Positions 42,349 to 53,200 of a stretch of DNA of 64,000 nucleotides are shown piece by piece (positions within the stretch are counted from its first letter, which is position 1; each line of letters opens with the position of its first letter). The position numbers and the translations under genes are program-made. The stretch covers positions 248,001 through 312,000 of the forward strand of contig OW818681.1 of NCBI GenBank assembly GCA_942493075.1. Direction: 5' to 3'. The notes under the pieces are model-generated. The model searched no databases. It worked only from the letters and a program-made list of their open reading frames with translations, and was not told where the DNA came from. Source of the DNA: JBBQYD01 sp942493075. Its GTDB lineage: Bacteria > Verrucomicrobiota > Verrucomicrobiia > Limisphaerales > UBA8199.

Positions 42349-44096
42349 TGCTGCAAGCGTTAATAGCCTATGCCGAACGCGAAGGCCTGGGTGACGCAGA
42401 TTTTGAAACAGTCGGAGTTCGATGGCTGATCCCGGTCACACGAAAAGGGGTTCTGGCGGGCAATGTCGTGCCACTTCTACGAGATGGGGACGGGGTGAAG
42501 CCCGCTCCAAAACAAATGACTCGCCCGTTTACCTCTCCAAACGAGCTCAACCAGGGAACGAAGTCGCACTTTCTTTGTGACAATCTGGAACGAGCCACTT
42601 TCCTCTTGGACCCGAAAGCTCCAGAGAAGGCTTCGGGCCGGAGGGTCCAGCATGATTACTTCCGTTCGCTTTTGGATGAGGCGGCGAAAGCGTGCCCGAC
42701 TCAAGCTGGAGATTTGCGAGCCATCCTGGCCTTCCTGGATGACAAAAAGCAAATAAGCAAGCTGCACGAACAGTTCGGCAGCCTGAAGGCGAAGCCATCT
42801 GACAATGCCGTCTTTTCCGTGGATGGAGAAGTGTTGCTGGAACAGCCAGCTCTGAAGCAATTCTGGCGGCAACGAAGGCGGAAGCAAGCGGCTGCCGGTC
42901 CTAAGCGCACCAAAAGAATCTGTATTGCAACCGGTGATTTCGGAGAGGTTCTGGACACTACAGAAAAGATCAAGGGAGTTCCCGGGGGCCTGGCTACAGG
43001 CACGAATCTTATCAGTTTTGATAAGGATGCGTTTTGTTCTTATGGGCTCGAGCAGGCGCAAAACGCGGCCGTATCTCCGATAGCCGAACTGAAGATGCGC
43101 TCTGCGCTCGCTACGCTGATCTCAAAAGGGCTTCGTATTCAGGATGCCGTTTTCATTCATTGGACAAGGGAGGCTGTTGCTCAGGACCCACTGGATCTGC
43201 TTGCCTCCGCTCAGGAAGAGGAAGTTGCAGATTTGATCAAATCAATAAAGGCGGGACACCGCAGCCTGGAGCTGGATGGCAATCTTTATTACGCGATGAG
43301 CCTTTCCGGGAATGGAGCGCGCATCATGGTGCGGTCCTGGCTAACCAGCACGTTGGTTGAAGTGCAGCACAAGGTGGCGGACTGGTTTACGCATTTGAGC
43401 ATCGTCTCCCCTGATGGAATGGGGGTAAAAAGAGATTTCAAGCTTGGAGCATTGCTGTACTCGCTCGTTCGTTCTGATCTGGCCGAGCTAGCTCCTCAAA
43501 TTTCAAGCGAGCTTTTTTATGCAGCTTTGACTGGAGAACCAATCCCACAATTCGTGCTTGCCGCTGCCCTGCGAAGGCAGCAGTTAGACCAGGAGAAGAA
43601 GGCTGATCCTGCCCGTATGGCACTTATTAAGGCATGCCTGATCCGATCGTCAAAAAACCAAACCCCTAAAACAAATGAAGAATGTATGAGCGAGTCATTG
43701 AACCCAAAATCTATAGATTCCGCTTACCTCTGCGGCCAGCTATTCGCCGTTTTCGACCGGCTCCAGTACTTGGCACAAGGAGGCGTCAATGCCGGAGTCA
43801 TCGAGAGATACTATGCGAGTGCGAGCACAACTCCCGCTTTAGTTATGGGACGGCTTTTCCGCAATGCCCAGTTTCACCTGGCAAAGATGGATGAAGGAAC
43901 AGCCGTCAACGCGAGCAAGGACTTCGAAAGAATCACGAAGGCCCTCGGAAAGGAGTTTCCGAAAACACTGGATCCGGAAGGGCAGGGGCGGTTCGCTCTT
44001 GGGTACTACCATCAAAAGGCGGAATACCGGCGCATTTCCAATGAACGCAAAGAAGCTGCTGCCAAACTAGAACGATCTAACTCGACTCAACCCTAA
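42345..44096 (+). CDS. cas8c: Cas8c (Csd1), large subunit of type I-C Cascade
   Basis: 583 residues; ATG 42345 (part of ATGATG) overlaps the cas5c stop. Features of Csd1 are visible: the N-terminal MMLQALIAYAEREGLGD, WLIPVTRKG, a central KPSDNAVFSVDGEVLL and the C-terminal helical bundle SAYLCGQLFAVFDRLQYLA with HLAKMDEG. It recognises the PAM and, with its C-terminal part, contributes small-subunit function. The last 136 codons may also be translated separately as Cas11c. cas7c follows after 16 bp. Confidence 0.95.
   Translation: MMLQALIAYAEREGLGDADFETVGVRWLIPVTRKGVLAGNVVPLLRDGDGVKPAPKQMTRPFTSPNELNQGTKSHFLCDNLERATFLLDPKAPEKASGRRVQHDYFRSLLDEAAKACPTQAGDLRAILAFLDDKKQISKLHEQFGSLKAKPSDNAVFSVDGEVLLEQPALKQFWRQRRRKQAAAGPKRTKRICIATGDFGEVLDTTEKIKGVPGGLATGTNLISFDKDAFCSYGLEQAQNAAVSPIAELKMRSALATLISKGLRIQDAVFIHWTREAVAQDPLDLLASAQEEEVADLIKSIKAGHRSLELDGNLYYAMSLSGNGARIMVRSWLTSTLVEVQHKVADWFTHLSIVSPDGMGVKRDFKLGALLYSLVRSDLAELAPQISSELFYAALTGEPIPQFVLAAALRRQQLDQEKKADPARMALIKACLIRSSKNQTPKTNEECMSESLNPKSIDSAYLCGQLFAVFDRLQYLAQGGVNAGVIERYYASASTTPALVMGRLFRNAQFHLAKMDEGTAVNASKDFERITKALGKEFPKTLDPEGQGRFALGYYHQKAEYRRISNERKEAAAKLERSNSTQP
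43686..44096 (+). CDS. cas11c: Likely internal cas11c (small subunit) within cas8c
   Basis: Studied type I-C systems make the small subunit Cas11c from an internal start in cas8c. Here an in-frame ATG at 43686 (MSESLNPKSIDSAYLCGQL) lies immediately before the conserved helical bundle and would give 136 residues, the right size. The upstream GAAGAATGT is a weak ribosome binding site. An ATG at 43617 (159 residues) is the alternative, with AGGAG further away. Inference from family knowledge plus position. Confidence 0.5.
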   Translation: MSESLNPKSIDSAYLCGQLFAVFDRLQYLAQGGVNAGVIERYYASASTTPALVMGRLFRNAQFHLAKMDEGTAVNASKDFERITKALGKEFPKTLDPEGQGRFALGYYHQKAEYRRISNERKEAAAKLERSNSTQP

Positions 44097-44112
44097 CCAA
44101 CACACTGAACCT

Positions 44113-44970
44113 ATGAATAATCGTTACGATTTTGTTTACCTCTTCGACTGCAAAGACGGGAACCCAAATGGTGATCCTGATGCCGCAAATGCCCCCAGAG
44201 TCGATCCTCAGGACATGCATGGCCTGGTTTCGGATGTCTGTCTCAAACGAAAAATCCGGAATTATGTCCTCTTGGCAAAGGCAGGCACACGGCCATTTGA
44301 TATTTTTGTGCAGCAAGGGTCGGTTCTGAACGAGAAGATTCTTGCGGCTCATAAAGACGTTGGAAACGAGGTGGATGGAAAGAAGAAGACTGCTGATCGG
44401 AAACAGGTCCAGACTGCTCGAAGCGAAATGTGCAGCCGCTATTTTGATGTTCGCACCTTTGGAGCGGTGATGTCCACTGGAGCGAACGCGGGGCAAGTTC
44501 GTGGGCCGGTTCAACTCAGCTTCAGCAGGAGCATTGACCCTATTCTACCGCTGGACTTGAGCATTACCAGGATGGCGGTGACGGAACCCAAAGACGTTGA
44601 TGCGCCAAACCAGACGATGGGGCGGAAGAATCTGATTCCCTACGGTCTATACCGGTGTCACGGATTCATCAGCGCGCATTTAGCTCGGGAAACAGGGTTT
44701 TCCAAGGATGATCTGGCGCTGTTATGGGACGCTTTGACCCAGATGTTCGATCATGATCGCTCTGCCTCGCGAGGAACGATGGCCCCGCAAAAGCTCATCA
44801 TCTTCAAGCATAACTCCGCTTTGGGCAACGCGCCCGCTCACAAGCTTTTCGAAAGAGTGACGGTGAATCGCAAGCCAAGCGTTGCCGTTGGGCGAACCTT
44901 TTCCGATTACGAAGTCACAGTTGATGACTCGAAGCTTCCTAACGGCGTTGAGATAATCGAGCGCCTGTAA
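44113..44970 (+). CDS. cas7c: Cas7c (Csd2), backbone subunit of type I-C Cascade
   Basis: 285 residues. The N-terminus RYDFVYLFDCKDGNPNGDPD is the Csd2 signature, followed by DVCLKRKIRNYV, the YFDVRTFGAVMSTGANAGQV segment and QLSFSRSIDPI. Several copies of Cas7 wrap the crRNA spacer. It begins 16 bp after cas8c and ends 81 bp before the chosen cas4 start. Confidence 0.97.
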   Translation: MNNRYDFVYLFDCKDGNPNGDPDAANAPRVDPQDMHGLVSDVCLKRKIRNYVLLAKAGTRPFDIFVQQGSVLNEKILAAHKDVGNEVDGKKKTADRKQVQTARSEMCSRYFDVRTFGAVMSTGANAGQVRGPVQLSFSRSIDPILPLDLSITRMAVTEPKDVDAPNQTMGRKNLIPYGLYRCHGFISAHLARETGFSKDDLALLWDALTQMFDHDRSASRGTMAPQKLIIFKHNSALGNAPAHKLFERVTVNRKPSVAVGRTFSDYEVTVDDSKLPNGVEIIERL

Positions 44971-45051
44971 CATTTGTGGCACCGGATAAAGACCGTTTCA
45001 GGCTTACTGACTGAACGCCAGATTGTGAGAAACGGTCTTGTCCCATCGCTT

Positions 45052-45657
45052 ATGGAACCGCTCCCGTTATCTTTGTTAAACGATCTTCTCTACTGCCCCA
45101 GGCGGGCTGGACTGAAGCTGATCGAGGGATGGCGTCAGGCTAATGTGCATACCGAGCGTGGCGATATCGTCCATGACCACGCCGATTTGCCCGGGTTTGA
45201 AATCAGCAAGGGCGTGAAGCTGCTTCGCGCTCTGCCGGTTTGGTCTGACAAGCTCGGTCTGAATGGTAAGTGCGACATCGTGGAACAGCATCCGGATGGA
45301 ATGCTTCATCCTGTGGAGTTCAAGCTGGGCCGCCGAAAACAATGGGTGAATGATGATGTCCAGGTCTGCGCGCAAGCTCTGTGTCTCGAAGAAATGTTCG
45401 GATGCGTCGTGCCGTGCGGGTCTATCTTTCATGCTGACAGCAAACGTCGCAGGGTTGTCGAGTTCACCACCGGCTTGCGCGATACGACTTTGGCCGCTGT
45501 GAGCGCGCTTCACCAGATGGAGCAGGGGACAGTGCCGCCCCCGGACTTCAAACCGGCGTGCGAGGAATGCACTCTGTTTAACCAGTGCCTCCCGAAAATC
45601 AGTGCAGACCGCCGGGTTGCCCAGGCTGCCCGCAGCCTGTTCGACGGAAGCACTTGA
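45052..45657 (+). CDS. cas4: Cas4 exonuclease of the adaptation module
   Basis: 201 residues from ATG 45052 (MEPLPLSLLNDLLYCPRRAG); a TTG at 44974 would add 26 residues. RecB-like nuclease with Asp in GKCDIVE and the E-x-K in HPVEFKLG. The iron-sulfur cysteines are present at LLYCPRR and at the C-terminus in CEECTLFNQC. Cas4 trims prespacers and helps choose PAM-adjacent ends with Cas1-Cas2. Confidence 0.93.
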   Translation: MEPLPLSLLNDLLYCPRRAGLKLIEGWRQANVHTERGDIVHDHADLPGFEISKGVKLLRALPVWSDKLGLNGKCDIVEQHPDGMLHPVEFKLGRRKQWVNDDVQVCAQALCLEEMFGCVVPCGSIFHADSKRRRVVEFTTGLRDTTLAAVSALHQMEQGTVPPPDFKPACEECTLFNQCLPKISADRRVAQAARSLFDGST

Positions 45658-45708
45658 TCCTTGTTATGAAACTCTGCAAACCCTCCTCTTACGTGGAAGA
45701 ATGATGCC

Positions 45709-46794
45709 ATGTCGGAAATCATCCAAAACACACTCTACCTGACGACTCCGGGCAGCTACATCTCCCGCGACCATCTGACTTTGTTGGCGGAGGTTCCGGT
45801 CTATCCGGCATCCCTTCAGCCTCAGGAGCGAGTTCGTGAAAACGCGGAGAGTTGGCGGAAGCTAAGCATCCCCATTCACCACCTGGAATCCATCTGCATT
45901 TTTGGCCCCTCCTCCATGAGCCCCCCAGCTATGGATCTCTGCTGGGAGAACGCTGTCTCGGTGAATTTCCTCACGGAAAATGGTTATCTTCACGCCCGCA
46001 TGACGGGTGTCGCTGATTCGAGCGTGCTGTTGCGGCGCACACAATTTCGCGCTGCGGATGACCCCGTTAAGTGCTCGGAGACTGCTCGCTACATTGTGGC
46101 CGGAAAACTTCAAAACAGTCGAACCAGCCTGCTGCGAGCCGCCCGTGAAAATGATAGCCCGGAAGAACGGGAGAAGCTGACGTCGGTCACAGACGCCTTG
46201 GGGCGCCAGATCGAAGGCCTGTCCGAGGTGCGCAGGCTGGACGAAGTGCGTGGGGCTGAAGGGCTGGGTTCAGCTCAGTATTTCTCGGTCTTTTCACTCA
46301 TGCTTAAAAAGCAACGGGAACATTTTGCGTTCACTACCCGCACCCGGCGCCCTCCCCGGGATCGAATCAATTGTCTGGTTTCGTTCCTCTACGCGTTAGT
46401 GCGGCACGATTGCATTGCCGGGTTGACCAGCGCTGGGCTTGATCCATTTGTGGGCTTTCTGCACGTCGACCGCCCGAACAGGCCTTCTTTAGCTTTGGAC
46501 TTAATGGAGGAGTTCCGTCCGTGGCTCGCGGACCGATTGGCGATCACGCTGATCAACCGCCAGCAACTCGGGTGCGGACATTTTAACGAACGCGAAGGCG
46601 GGGCGGTGGAGTTCACTGACTCCGGGCGAAAGCTGGTGATCCAGGCTTATCAGGAACGCAAACGAGAGACGCTTACGCACCCTCTGTTGGATCAGAACCT
46701 GCGCCTGGGACAAATGCCGTTTATTCAAGCGCGCATTCTCGCCCGGTTTTTGCGAGGCGACCTGCCCAACTACATCCCATTAATCCCCAAGTGA
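45709..46794 (+). CDS. cas1: Cas1 integrase, type I-C
   Basis: 361 residues. N-terminal beta domain (NTLYLTTPGSYISRDHLTLL) and C-terminal helical domain with metal ligands E184 (VRGAEGLGS), H252 (VGFLHVDRPNRPS) and the acidic pair in LALDLMEEFRPW (D264, E267/E268). The active site looks complete. It integrates new spacers at the leader end with Cas2, whose gene starts 7 bp downstream. The array contains many spacers, which shows the module has been active. Confidence 0.97.
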   Translation: MSEIIQNTLYLTTPGSYISRDHLTLLAEVPVYPASLQPQERVRENAESWRKLSIPIHHLESICIFGPSSMSPPAMDLCWENAVSVNFLTENGYLHARMTGVADSSVLLRRTQFRAADDPVKCSETARYIVAGKLQNSRTSLLRAARENDSPEEREKLTSVTDALGRQIEGLSEVRRLDEVRGAEGLGSAQYFSVFSLMLKKQREHFAFTTRTRRPPRDRINCLVSFLYALVRHDCIAGLTSAGLDPFVGFLHVDRPNRPSLALDLMEEFRPWLADRLAITLINRQQLGCGHFNEREGGAVEFTDSGRKLVIQAYQERKRETLTHPLLDQNLRLGQMPFIQARILARFLRGDLPNYIPLIPK

Positions 46795-46801
46795 TGCGGC
46801 C

Positions 46802-47092
46802 ATGTTCGTCCTGGTAGCCTATGATGTGTCCACTGTGACCAAGACTGGTCAGCGGCGCTTGCGCCGGGTGGCCCGAGCGTGCGAAGATTACGGCGTGCGC
46901 GTTCAGAAATCAGTATTCGAATGCCAGGTCGGCCAAACGGATTGGGTGCGGCTTAAGGATCGGTTGTTGCAGGCCATTGCTCCCGCCGAGGATTCTCTGC
47001 GTTTCTATTATCTGGATGAGCTAAGCGCGCAAAAAATCGAGCACTTCGGCGTAGCCGAGCCGATTGATCTCACCGCCCCATTGATTTTGTGA
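46802..47092 (+). CDS. cas2: Cas2, adaptation complex subunit
   Basis: 96 residues, the ferredoxin-like fold of Cas2 (FVLVAYDVSTVTKTGQRRLR, then VQKSVFECQVGQTDW and LRFYYLD). It forms the dimer that bridges Cas1. Its stop is followed by the leader and array, so the order cas2-leader-array fits acquisition at 47281. Confidence 0.96.
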   Translation: MFVLVAYDVSTVTKTGQRRLRRVARACEDYGVRVQKSVFECQVGQTDWVRLKDRLLQAIAPAEDSLRFYYLDELSAQKIEHFGVAEPIDLTAPLIL

Positions 47093-47280
47093 ATCCGCTT
47101 CCGCGAACCATAAGTGACGGCTTGATCCCGGGTCTTTCGCGCCGCCCGGAATCTCAGCCATTAACAGCCTTGTTCCGTTGTTCATTGAAATACGGCAACT
47201 CGCTCGGGACTTGGGAATTTGCCATGTTCGCGGAAATGGACTACAAAGATCCTGTGTCCCAACCAGTTGGGAGGGCCGCA
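47093..47280 (+). promoter_or_regulatory. CRISPR leader
   Basis: 188 bp of non-coding sequence between cas2 and the first repeat. Orientation is set by the degenerate repeat at the opposite end of the array. A perfect 10-bp inverted repeat is present: TTCCGCGAAC at 47099-47108 and GTTCGCGGAA at 47226-47235. A clear promoter was not identified, although one is expected to drive array transcription. Confidence 0.8.
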
Positions 47281-50200
47281 GTCGTCCCGTGAGTCATCGC
47301 GGGACGCGGATTGAAACCAGTCCTTTGCATGGTATACCAGCACGTCAGGGAGGTCGTCCCGTGAGTCATCGCGGGACGCGGATTGAAACCGCACTTGCCA
47401 GTCCGCACCTTCTCTAGCATCGGGTGTCGTCCCGTGAGTCATCGCGGGACGCGGATTGAAACACTTTCGCCGCACTGTTCAGCGTGTCCGGGTTGCCGTC
47501 GTCCCGTGAGTCATCGCGGGACGCGGATTGAAACACGATGATTGCGGCTTTCTCGATTGGGCAGGATTGTCGTCCCGTGAGTCATCGCGGGACGCGGATT
47601 GAAACTGATCTAGCGGCACTCCGTGTTAGTAACGGTGCGTGTCGTCCCGTGAGTCATCGCGGGACGCGGATTGAAACCGCTGCGTCTGCTGCCGCGGTGT
47701 CTCCCCACACATGGTCGTCCCGTGAGTCATCGCGGGACGCGGATTGAAACACGTGGACAGTTGACGATGAAACGGGCACGGTTGAGTCGTCCCGTGAGTC
47801 ATCGCGGGACGCGGATTGAAACAACCGTCAATGTCAAGAACCCCACACAATTTAGAGTCGTCCCGTGAGTCATCGCGGGACGCGGATTGAAACGCCGTGA
47901 GCACCACCTCGCCCGTCTGCCCGTTCACGTCGTCCCGTGAGTCATCGCGGGACGCGGATTGAAACTGTTCGGTATGCTGCGCTCTCGTGTCGCTGGCTTC
48001 GTCGTCCCGTGAGTCATCGCGGGACGCGGATTGAAACGCGCTTGCTCAAGATTGACCACTACAGAGCCTGTGTCGTCCCGTGAGTCATCGCGGGACGCGG
48101 ATTGAAACAGGCTTTTCCTTCCTTCGTGCTGAATTTCATTTCCGGTCGTCCCGTGAGTCATCGCGGGACGCGGATTGAAACTTTCACGACTGGAGGTGAA
48201 GCGTGAGAACCAGAAGTCGTCCCGTGAGTCATCGCGGGACGCGGATTGAAACAGTTCGGTGATTTCATCCAATACGAGCAAGCTCGTGTCGTCCCGTGAG
48301 TCATCGCGGGACGCGGATTGAAACTCCGTTACGTGCCGTAGTTCGTTGAATCGTTTGCGTCGTCCCGTGAGTCATCGCGGGACGCGGATTGAAACCCGCG
48401 CAACACACTAAAGTCAATCGTGCGCAGGAAGGTCGTCCCGTGAGTCATCGCGGGACGCGGATTGAAACGCTGATTTGCAGTGAGTGCGGGGAAGAGTTCT
48501 ACGGTCGTCCCGTGAGTCATCGCGGGACGCGGATTGAAACGCTGATTTGCAGTGAGTGCGGGGAAGAGTTCTACGGTCGTCCCGTGAGTCATCGCGGGAC
48601 GCGGATTGAAACATGAGAATGACAGGATTGACATTGTTGACGGTGTGTCGTCCCGTGAGTCATCGCGGGACGCGGATTGAAACAGGCAAACGCGATGATT
48701 GACTCAGGTTTCCGCGCAGTCGTCCCGTGAGTCATCGCGGGACGCGGATTGAAACACGTCAACCTTGCTGAACCCTTGGCCGTCCCATGAGGTCGTCCCG
48801 TGAGTCATCGCGGGACGCGGATTGAAACCCGGCTGTCTCGTAGATGGCTATTCCTTCACCAACGTCGTCCCGTGAGTCATCGCGGGACGCGGATTGAAAC
48901 ACCGTCCCCGAGGGTTAGCTTTGGGCTTGATGTTGAGTCGTCCCGTGAGTCATCGCGGGACGCGGATTGAAACCAACGCGGCATGTGGATTGAGGGAATT
49001 GTAGCGTAGTCGTCCCGTGAGTCATCGCGGGACGCGGATTGAAACTGATTGAGCGCGAATGCACCCAAATGGCAATAGCCGGTCGTCCCGTGAGTCATCG
49101 CGGGACGCGGATTGAAACCGGTGCTTTCGCTTCTTCCGAGCCCTCGGCAGCGAGTCGTCCCGTGAGTCATCGCGGGACGCGGATTGAAACTTATGGTATG
49201 TCTCGGCTGGCAGGTCGATGAAGCAAGTCGTCCCGTGAGTCATCGCGGGACGCGGATTGAAACTCGATCCATTTCGCTACCTGCCCATTCGCGAGCAGGT
49301 CGTCCCGTGAGTCATCGCGGGACGCGGATTGAAACACGACTTACACGAATTTCACGGCGTCTGGAGGGGTCGTCCCGTGAGTCATCGCGGGACGCGGATT
49401 GAAACCGGCCAATGGGGGAAGCAGGAATGAAGACATCCCTCGTCGTCCCGTGAGTCATCGCGGGACGCGGATTGAAACCTTAACAATGGGGCGGTCATAG
49501 GTGCCTTTGCCAGGTCGTCCCGTGAGTCATCGCGGGACGCGGATTGAAACAATGCATACTGGCTCTGCATCAAGGCAGGGTTCTAGTCGTCCCGTGAGTC
49601 ATCGCGGGACGCGGATTGAAACCGGTGATTTGCCTAACGAGCGACCACAGCGGGGAGGTCGTCCCGTGAGTCATCGCGGGACGCGGATTGAAACGCGTGG
49701 ATCGGAAAGAAGACTTCCGCTTTCGTAAGGTCGTCCCGTGAGTCATCGCGGGACGCGGATTGAAACCTCGATATCTCATCCCAATCAGGGTCAACGTGTG
49801 AGTCGTCCCGTGAGTCATCGCGGGACGCGGATTGAAACGAGATAGCCAGAGGGATTGTAGTGACCGTTGGCAAGTCGTCCCGTGAGTCATCGCGGGACGC
49901 GGATTGAAACACCGCTGGTAATTGGGATCTTGTATTCCAGAGCGGTCGTCCCGTGAGTCATCGCGGGACGCGGATTGAAACGACATACTCTTCGTGATAC
50001 CCACTCCTGTGCCCACGTCGTCCCGTGAGTCATCGCGGGACGCGGATTGAAACCTTTTCGAGCCCCACCTTGATCCCGTGAAAAACCACGTCGTCCCGTG
50101 AGTCATCGCGGGACGCGGATTGAAACATGCCAGCCTTCAGATTGTCATAGTTACACTCAGTGTCGTCCCGTGAGTCATCGCGGGACGCGGATTGAAACGA

Positions 50201-53200
50201 CGTGGTTTTATACGTCAACCAGTATGTCTATATGTCGTCCCGTGAGTCATCGCGGGACGCGGATTGAAACAGGTTTGAGGTAATCTCTGCGATGGCCTGC
50301 GCTCGTCGTCCCGTGAGTCATCGCGGGACGCGGATTGAAACTCTGACTAATGTTGCGAACGTCATAGTTGAGCTGTGTCGTCCCGTGAGTCATCGCGGGA
50401 CGCGGATTGAAACTCCTTCGATCGTCACGTTGCGGATTGTGAGCTGATAGTCGTCCCGTGAGTCATCGCGGGACGCGGATTGAAACATGAAAGGTTCCAT
50501 GACATCATCCGTCAGAGCTGGTCGTCCCGTGAGTCATCGCGGGACGCGGATTGAAACACGCTCTCGTGATCGTTTTCGGTGATGATTGTCAGGTCGTCCC
50601 GTGAGTCATCGCGGGACGCGGATTGAAACGTTGATCCATACCTTTACCAGCCATTCATCGGTTGGTCGTCCCGTGAGTCATCGCGGGACGCGGATTGAAA
50701 CGTAACTGAGTACGAGGACTATGTTCGCGTTACCCGTCGTCCCGTGAGTCATCGCGGGACGCGGATTGAAACGATTCCGCTGATCCTGTCGAGTGGTTCA
50801 AAGGTGTGTCGTCCCGTGAGTCATCGCGGGACGCGGATTGAAACTCGCTTGGCCGCTGCTAAGATCGCCGTGACTATAAGTCGTCCCGTGAGTCATCGCG
50901 GGACGCGGATTGAAACACCATGTCCAGGAGAGAACCCTGCTTCAATTTCTCGTCGTCCCGTGAGTCATCGCGGGACGCGGATTGAAACCACCAAAAATTC
51001 CCGTCTCAAGGCTGTTAAGCTGTGGTCGTCCCGTGAGTCATCGCGGGACGCGGATTGAAACGAGGCGTTTGTGGAGGTGCTCGCTGATCAGACCGCGTCG
51101 TCCCGTGAGTCATCGCGGGACGCGGATTGAAACGACTGCGAATTGCTTCGAGAGCTGATTAACGTTCAGTCGTCCCGTGAGTCATCGCGGGACGCGGATT
51201 GAAACACGGAAGCCGCAGATGAGTAAGCCGTGTTGCTTGCGTCGTCCCGTGAGTCATCGCGGGACGCGGATTGAAACCTGTATGACGGTCCCGCATGGGA
51301 GGTCGTTATCAGGTCGTCCCGTGAGTCATCGCGGGACGCGGATTGAAACTTTGACGAAATGGGTTTGGTGCCCGAACTCAGCACGTCGTCCCGTGAGTCA
51401 TCGCGGGACGCGGATTGAAACAATAATTTGCACATTATTGGACTTGGCGTTGTAGGTCGTCCCGTGAGTCATCGCGGGACGCGGATTGAAACTCCGGGTT
51501 CACCCCCGGGGGCAACTTCCAAAGCGGGTCGTCCCGTGAGTCATCGCGGGACGCGGATTGAAACAAGCCGTTGCCCGTTTCGACGCCCAAGCGAAATCAG
51601 TCGTCCCGTGAGTCATCGCGGGACGCGGATTGAAACTGGTACTGGATCACCACCGCCGGCACCTGCAAATGTCGTCCCGTGAGTCATCGCGGGACGCGGA
51701 TTGAAACAAGAATCGTTTGTAACCAACGTTGACCGCCTTCAGGTCGTCCCGTGAGTCATCGCGGGACGCGGATTGAAACCACGATCACCATCAACCCCAT
51801 TGCCACAATCGTGGTCGTCCCGTGAGTCATCGCGGGACGCGGATTGAAACACCGCAAACGTCGGTCCAATAAGTGCGTAGCCGAGTCGTCCCGTGAGTCA
51901 TCGCGGGACGCGGATTGAAACCCGTGCGGTCGAGCACCACCCATAATCATATGGCGGTCGTCCCGTGAGTCATCGCGGGACGCGGATTGAAACACGTCCA
52001 CGGCGCGAGGTTCTCACCCATGAAGAAGTCGTCCCGTGAGTCATCGCGGGACGCGGATTGAAACAGCTTCCGCTTATTCAGCTCACACTGAATGTGAGAG
52101 TCGTCCCGTGAGTCATCGCGGGACGCGGATTGAAACTTCACGCTCATTTTGTCCTCCTTGCGTTGAGTGCTTGTCGTCCCGTGAGTCATCGCGGGACGCG
52201 GATTGAAACGCTTAAATCGCGGTCTCTGTTCTCATCCACCAACGGGTCGTCCCGTGAGTCATCGCGGGACGCGGATTGAAACCTGTCACGGTTCCCTCTA
52301 AGAATAGCAACGTAGTGTCGTCCCGTGAGTCATCGCGGGACGCGGATTGAAACAGCTTGGCCGTGAACCATCGCCAGCGGTTGTTTAGTCGTCCCGTGAG
52401 TCATCGCGGGACGCGGATTGAAACGCGTGGTCCCTTCGAATTTCGACAGGCATTGAAAAGTCGTCCCGTGAGTCATCGCGGGACGCGGATTGAAACCAAT
52501 CGAAGGCAATCGCGGTTGCTGACGAAGCCAGGGGTCGTCCCGTGAGTCATCGCGGGACGCGGATTGAAACTGATATATGCACAACATGCATGCGGTTGGG
52601 ACACAGTCGTCCCGTGAGTCATCGCGGGACGCGGATTGAAACCAACCCGCTGATGCCGACACCGTGGCCACAGACGTGTCGTCCCGTGAGTCATCGCGGG
52701 ACGCGGATTGAAACAACGAGTCTGATCACTGCGACGAATACCAATCCAGGTCGTCCCGTGAGTCATCGCGGGACGCGGATTGAAACTTCCTGCCAGAGCT
52801 CTCAAAGTCCGCAGCCTACCGGTCGTCCCGTGAGTCATCGCGGGACGCGGATTGAAACACCGCAAACGTCGGTCCAATAAGTGCGTAGCCGAGTCGTCCC
52901 GTGAGTCATCGCGGGACGCGGATTGAAACACCGCAAACGTCGGTCCAATAAGTGCGTAGCCGAGTCGTCCCGTGAGTCATCGCGGGACGCGGATTGAAAC
53001 AGCTTCCGCTTATTCAGCTCACACTGAATGTGAGAGTCGTCCCGTGAGTCATCGCGGGACGCGGATTGAAACTTCACGCTCATTTTGTCCTCCTTGCGTT
53101 GAGTGCTTGTCGTCCCGTGAGTCATCGCGGGACGCGGATTGAAACTTCACGCTCATTTTGTCCTCCTTGCGTTGAGTGCTTGTCGTCCCGTGAGTCATCG

